This document shows, in pieces, positions 56,897 to 64,000 of a stretch of 64,000 bases of DNA (positions are counted from its first letter, which is position 1; each line of letters starts with the position of its first letter). The notes below the pieces were generated by a model. That model was not told where the DNA came from. It made no database searches and saw nothing but the letters and a program-made list of their open reading frames with translations. A program made the position numbers and the translations under genes. Source of the stretch: Tricholomella constricta (Eukaryota; Basidiomycota; Agaricomycetes; Agaricales; Lyophyllaceae); NCBI GenBank assembly GCA_013368375.1, contig JAACJP010000006.1:992001-1056000 (forward strand), written 5' to 3'.

Positions 56897-57499
56897 TTCA
56901 GCATGTAAATAAGAGAGAATCTACCTACGACTGAATAATCCACATTTCGCCTGTAAAGATCTTGAGAAGCACTGTTATTTAAACCTTCGAGAACATAAAG
57001 TCTAATCAAGAGAGTTGCTTCGCCTTCATTCAAACAAATCAACATTTTGTAGAGATCTGGTGATGCTATTGCAGCGGCGCGGCCAGGGTTCATTGGGGCC
57101 CTGGGCTCCGACGCCACAATTTTGTCGCGTCCTCACGCTTTGAAATGACAAGCCGACTTGATTAAACGTGACATCCCCGATGATGACGGTGATCAGTTCA
57201 CATCATTCCGGAACATTTAGGCGGTGAGAGTCTTCTCTCTACCTACTAAAATGGTTCTACCTTCCAGAGAATCCTGCTTACTCTCATCCCACTTTCTTGA
57301 ATGGAGTTCAACGATCAACCTGGCTGTTTTAGCACGCTTGGAAAGCTCCTTCATCGAAGGAGGTCTTCACGCACAGATTGGAAGTCGGTCGGAGGCGGAA
57401 ATACGGTGGTATATCATGAGCCAGCTGGAGTGCGAAATGTTGTGGAAGGGGTAGTCAAGGTGCGTCTAGTCCTGAAGTTTTTCGAAAGCGCTGCGTTGA
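56897..57499. other. intergenic, possible 5' exons of the M20 gene
   Basis: Short frames near 57224-57470 may hold the start of the downstream hydrolase, but no start codon could be fixed. Confidence 0.35.
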
Positions 57500-59534
57500 C
57501 TTCAAGCAGCACAACCACATATCGTGTGGGGCTGGAGCAGAATGGATTCTCGATCCCGAAGGTCCCCCATCGTATACTTCACCCGACTACCTGGTCAGCG
57601 ACGCGAAATACCCACTTCTGGATGCCGACATCGTCAAGACTATCGAGACGACGCTAGATCGCCTCGATACCCCATTGCGCGACTTGAGCTTAAAGATACA
57701 TAGTGCGTCCACTATCTACGCGAGTGCTGGGCCCCCTCTTACATCAATTACAAGGCTACCCTGAACTTGCTTTCGAGGAGAAGTCAGTGACCTAGTAATC
57801 CACGCTCAAGTCAACGTAACTCAAACTGATACCGCCTTATAGGTATGCGCATAAGATAATGACCGATTTCATGGAGGAGCACGGCTTCAAAGTTACGCGA
57901 CACTACGCAGGACTCCGTACAGCTTGGCATGCCGAATTCACTGTGGGGAAAGGAGGCAGGGTGCTCGGGGTAAACTCTGAAATGGATGCGCTTCCTGGTA
58001 TCGGGCACGCGTGTGGTCATAACTTGATCGCTATATGCGGCTTGGGAATTGCAATTGCGGTCAAGACGGCATTAGTGGCTCATTCTGTTGCCGGAAAGGT
58101 TATCATTTTGGGAACTCCTGGTGCGTACACTATGATCCCTGCGTGTTCACTTCGTCTGAAAATATGGATTAGCTGAAGAAGGTGGAGGAGGAAAGATCGT
58201 CCTCCTAAAAAAAGACGCTTACAGGGAAATGGATGTCTGCCTTATGTTCGTCAATTCCCGTTGTTCTTGATCGGCTCCTGACGAGATGTTGGATCATTAT
58301 ACAGGGCTCACCCAGCAGCAGGAGCTCTTAACTCTTCGAGCAATGGTATAACGGGCGCTGCGCAAAGTATGTTTATTGAATTTACTGGCAGGACGTAAGT
58401 TTTGTGACATGGTCTCAAATCATATATGGATGCTAACTTTTAGCGTAGCGCTCACGCTGCTGCAGCGCCATGGTTTGCAATCCAAACTCTTTGAGTAACA
58501 AGATATTGACCAATCTCCAGGGAGGGAAAGAATGCCTTGGACGCAGCCGTTGTTGCTTATTCCGCTATATCTGCCCTGCGGCAACAGATTAAGCCAGACC
58601 ACCGCATCCACGGCGTTGTGGAAGGATCCAACTGGACCGCGAACAGTAAGTCAGGTTACTTATAAATCATTGTTCGTAGATAACCTTGAATGTTCATAGC
58701 CATCCCCGATAATGCAAGATTGACTTACATAGTCCGAGCTCCGAACAAAGCGGAGCTAACGGAGCTGGCTGAACGCGTCGTAGGGTGCTTCCAGTACGTG
58801 GCATCGACGGTCTGACACCCATTCCTTTCTGAGAGTAAACACAGAGGTGCTGCAGCGTCTAGTGGGTGCAAAGTCAAGGTCGAATTGGCTCCAGCGTACT
58901 TGGATTTACGCCAGAACTCTGCGCTAGGTGTGCTACTCTTTCTAAACTTCTTTTCGTGTTCTCTCTGGACTTATCAACTTCTGCCAGCTCGAGAGTTTTC
59001 CATCAATGCTATAAGCCGGTATAATATGACCATTAACGAGATAGGTAGCGCAGCATCTACCGATTTTGTGAGCATGTCCCTTCACTTCAGTCAAGTTCAC
59101 CCATTCAACATTATCTTGCTCTTTACGCAGGGAAACGTCTCTTATGGTAATGCCGTCTGAATTTTTAATTTAAAGAGGATGAGCTAACCGAACTTCTTGT
59201 AGAGATACCATCACTGCATCCTCTCTACGGTCGGTCTCATGTGAAATCTCTTGCTTTGATGTCACTCATATACCGTTCATAGCCATTCCCACCTCGCCTA
59301 ACGGTGGCAACCACACAGCCGCATTCACCAGGTCTGCACACACACGCGAGGCGCACGCTGCCACGATGAATGTGACGAGGGGATTAGCTCTCACTGGCTT
59401 CCGCGTTCTCTTTGACACCAGTTTCTTCAAAGAGGTAGGTTGAACTCTGACATATTTCTCAGGGCGCTAATTAACAGCGTCTTCAGGTGAAAGGAGCGTT
59501 CGAACTCGACAAGACGGTGCGGGGAGCAACGTAA
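57500..59534 (+). CDS. M20 family amidohydrolase/dipeptidase (PM20D2-like)
   Basis: Exons carry, in order, SPDYLVSDAKYPLLDADIV, YPELAFEE, the metal site EMDALPGIGHACGHN near 57985 (Asp and His ligands), the catalytic-glutamate region AEEGGGGK split by an intron near 58110-58175, HAAAAPWEGKNALDAAV near 58450-58540 in the dimerisation domain, NTIPDNARLTYIVRAP, then NVSYEIPSLHPLYG and SPNGGNHTAAFTRSA, ending VRGAT at 59534. PM20D2-type enzymes hydrolyse dipeptide or N-acyl amide bonds. All motifs can be joined across canonical short introns, so the gene may be intact, but its start is unresolved and several exons are very small. Confidence 0.7.
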
Positions 59535-59750
59535 ATCCTCGGGGTATCTTTCTTGGCCATGGCGTTGATGCTGCTGAATTATTCAGAGGTGATGCTTGCT
59601 GTACCTTACTTCGTTATCTCAACACAATGTTTCCAATCCACATCCTGCCTGCCTGCGGGCGTCGCTTTGAAAATACTGATGACGCCGATCAACAGGAAAA
59701 AACATCGAACTATCCCCAACTGGCGCGTGCGTATTCTGGAAGTCTCATTA

Positions 59751-62700
59751 TTAACCACTACCAACACCATTTACGGACAATTTCAAGTGTTCACAAGGTA
59801 GAATAGTGTGGCGCAACCTCTGCTGGGAAGGAAGCGTCCTCATGTTTTCAACAGCTAATTGGACGACAATCGCAAGGTCCGGGTTGTACGCCGTGAGGCG
59901 TCTTTGTTGGTCATCGAGTTCTCGAGCAGCCTCCATTTCCTTTTCATGCTGTCCTGCGGCGCAGTAACACATTGCCAACAGGTCCAATGTTTTAGAAAGA
60001 CCAGGCATTTGACCTGCACTATGTCTCACAACGTCTCGATAGATGTCCTTGGCTTCCAGAAGAGCATGAACTGCGCCGTCGTGGTCTTCGGTAGCTAAAA
60101 GTCGAGACGCCAGCGTGTTGAGTGCCTCAGCATAGGAGCTCTCCACGTAAGCCCAGGGCATGAGACTGTTCCTGTTGGACTTGATCTTCCGGTATAGTTC
60201 GATTGCCTCTTGGGACAAGGGGAGCGCCTTGGCTTCGTCGCCGGAATCAGCGGTTAAAACGGCGAGAGTATCGAGGGCGCGAGGTAATCTGCCTTCAGTG
60301 AGAGTTGAGATTGTCGTACAGCCACGACAAAGATTGACGGCTTCATGCGCAAGCTCTAACGCTTCCTCCATGCGTCTTGCCTTTCGCAGGTCGACGGCAA
60401 GGCCCCAGAGCCTGGATGCCAGCAGTGTGCAACCGACATCCCAGGGGTCGGAATGCTGGCGTGAAAGCTTTACGCAGGTCTCCATAGCAGTAACGGCTTC
60501 GTCATATCGACCCAGGGTGCGTAGACAGCTGGCTTCAGCGGACCGAGCATCGGCAAGGGCGACTGGTATGCCGTCATTGTCATGTAGAATTGAGGTCCCT
60601 AGGTCAACTGCACGCTGGCATGCCATAAGCGCCTCCTTCGTACGGCCGTCGTCATCGAGGTTCAAGGCGTGAGCAACGAGAGCAGTCATGAGGTCCGCTG
60701 CGTTCCCGGAAACATCGGTTGGTATGTCTTCAAAGAATTCGAGCAGCTCCTCTGTATTCCTGAGAGCTTCACGGGTCTGCCGGTGTTTCACGAGAATAAA
60801 ATCGCGATCGAGATATGCAAGATACAACTTTTTTCGCACATCGGATCTGTGCTGCACGGCCAACATCCGGTAGTCGTCGACAACTTCTGTGATTGTTAGG
60901 ACAGCCTTGCTGTCAGCAGCATGACAGGATGAATCGGCGGTTTTCTGGAGTGCATCGAGATAATTTTCGATGTCGGAACAGCTGCTTCCATCTCGAAAGA
61001 GGTCGCGATATTTGGCGATAGATTCAGTTCCAAAATAGAGTGCCTCGTCATACTTTTTCGCCATGTTCAAGCAATGGCAAAGCTGCGACAGACCATATGC
61101 CAGGGAAAGGGCCGTACACGTATCTTGCTTTTGTTTGGCAATGGCGCGGTACTTTTCGACAGCCTCTTTGCAAACAGCGATCGCCTCGTCCAAATTGTTG
61201 ATTGCCAAGAGATCATGTGCCAGGTCGCATAGGCTGTCTGGCTCCGTTGTGGGCAACAAGTCGCTCATAGCGGGCGAGAGTGTCGCGGAAGGCGCTCGGT
61301 AAATGTCCACTACTTCTTTTCTCAGAGTCACCGCAATCTCGTTCTGTCCAACATATCGATAGATCCATGATAGCTGCTGGAGTCCAGTGGCAAGGAGTCG
61401 AGGATTGTAATGGGATGAGCGAATGACCTGATGAGCCTCCTTCAAGGTTTCAAGTGCTTCCTCCACTCGGCCATCTTCGTGGAGAAGGGAAACATAATCC
61501 CACATCACTTCAATGTGATACGGTTTGTGCTTGTTCGGCTGGATAGAATGCAGCTTTCGATAAAGAACTATGGCACGGGATGCATAGTCCAACGTCTTCG
61601 CCCTCGGACGACCATTGCGCAGTTGAGCGCTCGACAGATGCGCGTAACATTCCGCAAGATGTTCGTCGGTAACCTCCGGGAAAAGTTCCTGGAGCTGGGT
61701 AAATATCGCCAAAGCCCTTTCATCAGCCTGGATTGCGCCGTCGTAAAGCTTTCGTCCGCTTAGGCTCAGCGACACTCGATGAGCGGCGACTCCTGTGCTA
61801 TACTGCAACCAAAAATCTGCATCAACATCCCACTCTGGATTTGGGCATTCTCGCATCGCAGCACGTGGGTTGAAAGGCTCGGGAGATTCCGCATGATGCA
61901 CTACCGCACCTCTCTCGATCCAGACCTCCCACTGAGCAACTTCGACATGGATAGATTCCAGGATGTCCAAAGATTCACGGGCGACCTCGAAGCCTAGTTG
62001 AAGTCCCCCTTTCTTTGTTTTTATCGCCCAATACTCGATTAGCGATCTCGCGAGGTGTAGTCGTGTATAGTGGGGCGAAGATGTTCCCGAATCAATACAA
62101 GTTCGCTGGCGTCTGATGCATTCCTCGATGTCGCAAGTCGCTCCGTCGAGGTCATCTATATCGTATTTATACCGCGCGAGATTCTGGAGCGAAAGGATTA
62201 AATACGGTTCATAGATCAAGGCGTTCCTCCTCGTTAAAATCCTGTACAGCTTAACTGTCCAGATTCCGATTTCCAGAGCGTCCGAGTGTAGTTCAAGACG
62301 GTGCAGGAGTATTGCAAGGTTGATCATCCTCCACGCTCCGTCCTGAATGGAGAGGTCCGCCGAATCGTCTTCGAGCCGTTCGATGATGTCGTAGATAATT
62401 TTGATGACCTCGCGATGACGACGAGCAATGTCCTTGCTTTCTCCGGTATACCGTGGCATGGTCGTCTTGAAAGGCAGAAGGTACTCGTTGGTTGGTGCCT
62501 CGTTCAGGAAAGCCCTGGAAGAGTCTACTCTCTTGAGGGAATCAATGACAGTTTCGACCTGACAATGTAGATGCAATGCCGATATCTCGTCTTTCGATAA
62601 TCCGAAGCTAAGAGGCTGGATTGGGCTCGCTGTCGGAGAGTCTGTCTGTGAGTTTGTAATCGCGTTGTGGATTGGCATTAATTTTTTTCTCTCGTTCAAG

Positions 62701-63416
62701 ATGAGGCTGAGCGTGCTTTGTATCTCGTTCCTCAAGTTGATATCCTTGTCGATCGAGTCGGTGTGCTTGCGGACGGCCTTCAGGAGCCGTACACTTCCAA
62801 ATGTCTATTGAACGAGTATACAGCGAGAAAGCCAATGATCAGTCTGGTAGTGCTCTATGAGTTATATTTCAAAAATACTGACCCCGAATCTTCTGTGGCA
62901 AGCTTCGACGGATTCCTTCAAGTCGACGATTTCTTTCTCAACCTTGCTGTACTCAGCCCAGGCACAGAACGCCGCTTGGGCCCTGTTGATAAGTCCGCCG
63001 GCCTTCTGGGATGAAAACCGAGATATCTCGCTGCATCTGATATATATAGCACGCAGGGTACTGTAGAAGGTCAGGTTGGTACGGCCCTTAAAGGGTGATG
63101 GCCTGCACATACGAGCGCAGCGTGTCAAGCGCGTCCTCTAGCTCTGGGTCGCCCTGAAGCAAGTGGCTGTGATCGGTGTCGTCGAGCTTCCCAAGCTGAA
63201 GAAGATCTCTTAGGACCTCGGTCGCAAGTTTTCGCGCATTTTTGCGGTTCTGGGGAAACTGGAACAAAACAATGAGTCTACACTCAATGAAGTCAATTAT
63301 CGTCGAATCCTTACCTTTTCAATTATCTCCTTGATTCCTTTAGCAAGGTTGGTAATGTCCTTTAAACACGCAGCAAAGGTTAGGGTGGCAGTTAATATCG
63401 TGATGGGGTCTGCCAT
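59751..63416 (-). CDS. large tetratricopeptide-repeat protein
   Basis: Exons 63315-63416, 63113-63258, 62883-63036 and 59751-62804 join in frame to about 1151 residues. The start MADPITILTATLTFAACLKD plus a helical amphipathic domain (about residues 1-190) looks like the N-terminal domain found in fungal NLR-like and TPR proteins. From about residue 280 to the end there are many TPR units, seen as recurring helix pairs such as SLQNLARYKYDIDDLDGA, DYASRAIVLYRKLHSIQP, TLRKEVVDIYR, EEALELAHEAVNLCRG and AALPLSQEAIELYRKIKS-like blocks. TPRs bind protein partners. No nucleotide-binding domain was seen, so it is not a complete NLR. Partner and role unknown. Confidence 0.85.
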
Positions 63417-64000
63417 GGTGTTAAAATGTTTGAACTTTGGGTGACGCACTTAAATGAGAGAAAAAGCGGTGTTACTTCACAGCGTGGAAACACGGCCTAG
63501 TTCCAATTTCTGCAATTCTATTTCTGGAAAGGTGATGGATGATCAGCTGGCCATCTCGCGGTCTTACAAGTAAGTGAAGCCGACCAAAGGAAAAATGCGA
63601 AGCACAGCTAAATATAAGGCGAGAACGATGCGATCAGTCAGGCCTTGTCTCCTGCCAGTGGAAGTGGCAACCGCGTCCCCAACGGCAATTCGATAATCTG
63701 TGTCATCATAACGCCGGGACACAAGTTCGAACACAGGTAAGTATACCTTGGACAGTTCGACAGTCTCTAGATTCTAGATGGAAGGTGCTGGAAGGTGTCA
63801 CTGATCGTCACGCCGTTACCTGTTGTGACTCAATCACAATTCCAGCGCCGAAGTGAGCTCCCCGGCCTCGGTGGCGTCAGCATAAGAATTGGCTAACTTG
63901 CATTTTTTCTACAGGCCGCAGCTCGAAAAAAACAAAAGAGGGCAATCATATTTGTACTGATGATATGCAGACGCCCTGTCTTGAACAGGCGTTCCTGTCG
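63417..64000. other. non-coding end of window
   Basis: Upstream region of the TPR gene. No recognised coding sequence, RNA gene or repeat. The TPR promoter would lie in its first few hundred bases. Confidence 0.4.

Overview
The window looks like a chromosomal segment from an agaricomycete (mushroom-type basidiomycete) fungus. Host genes are cut by many short introns (about 40-100 nt, GT..AG), and the mobile-element families are typical of these fungi: chromodomain Ty3/gypsy, Ty1/copia, a Helitron carrying a DUF6570-like module, a hAT element, and a TET/JBP-type oxygenase of the kind expanded in mushrooms. There is no bacterial gene organisation, CRISPR array, rRNA or tRNA that I could find. 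The species cannot be named from the sequence alone.

Layout. 1-2331: low-complexity and degenerate repeats, then a decayed geranylgeranyl diphosphate synthase pseudogene with a duplicated exon block. 2751-4021: a four-exon TET/JBP-like 2-oxoglutarate/Fe(II) oxygenase, followed by a small acidic gene (4274-5195). About 5.8-19.9 kb: a dead Helitron (DUF6570-like N-terminus, Rep, Pif1-like helicase, protease-like tail), split by a young full-length gypsy element (6882-13273, 504-bp LTRs, TSD CACGC). 20-22 kb: poorly resolved coding fragments. 22.0-26.1 kb (minus): an ASC-1/TRIP4/Rqt4-like zinc-finger gene whose 5' side abuts a ~1-kb LTR, then a gag-like ORF. 26.1-28.7 kb: a solo LTR inside an ORF made of Gly-Ser-Asp-Phe-Asp-Phe repeats, then a minisatellite. 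28.9-30.5 kb: the C-terminal part of a hAT transposase.

31.7-47.4 kb is a nested transposon block. A copia element (32466-47044, TSD AAGAC, minus strand) split a host membrane-protein gene. Its 3' LTR later received a second full-length gypsy element (32499-38877, TSD AATCC), and its coding region received two solo LTRs (41907-42098 and 43382-44419). The split gene has an intact or nearly intact inverted paralogue next to it (47665-48671).

47.6-63.4 kb is the gene-rich host part: the membrane protein, a METTL21-type methyltransferase divergent from a mitochondrial rhomboid protease, a second family-16 methyltransferase, a GH18 chitinase with a chitin-binding module, an M20 amidohydrolase, and a large tetratricopeptide-repeat protein with its full exon structure.

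The most notable new reading is in the two gypsy elements. Each has, two bases after its 5' LTR, a 12-13 nt sequence complementary to the predicted 5' end of its own transcript inside the LTR. One pair differs between the elements and changes on both sides, so pairing is kept. This is the signature of Tf1-type self-primed reverse transcription. The second element, despite identical LTRs, encodes an integrase with the first catalytic aspartate replaced by asparagine.
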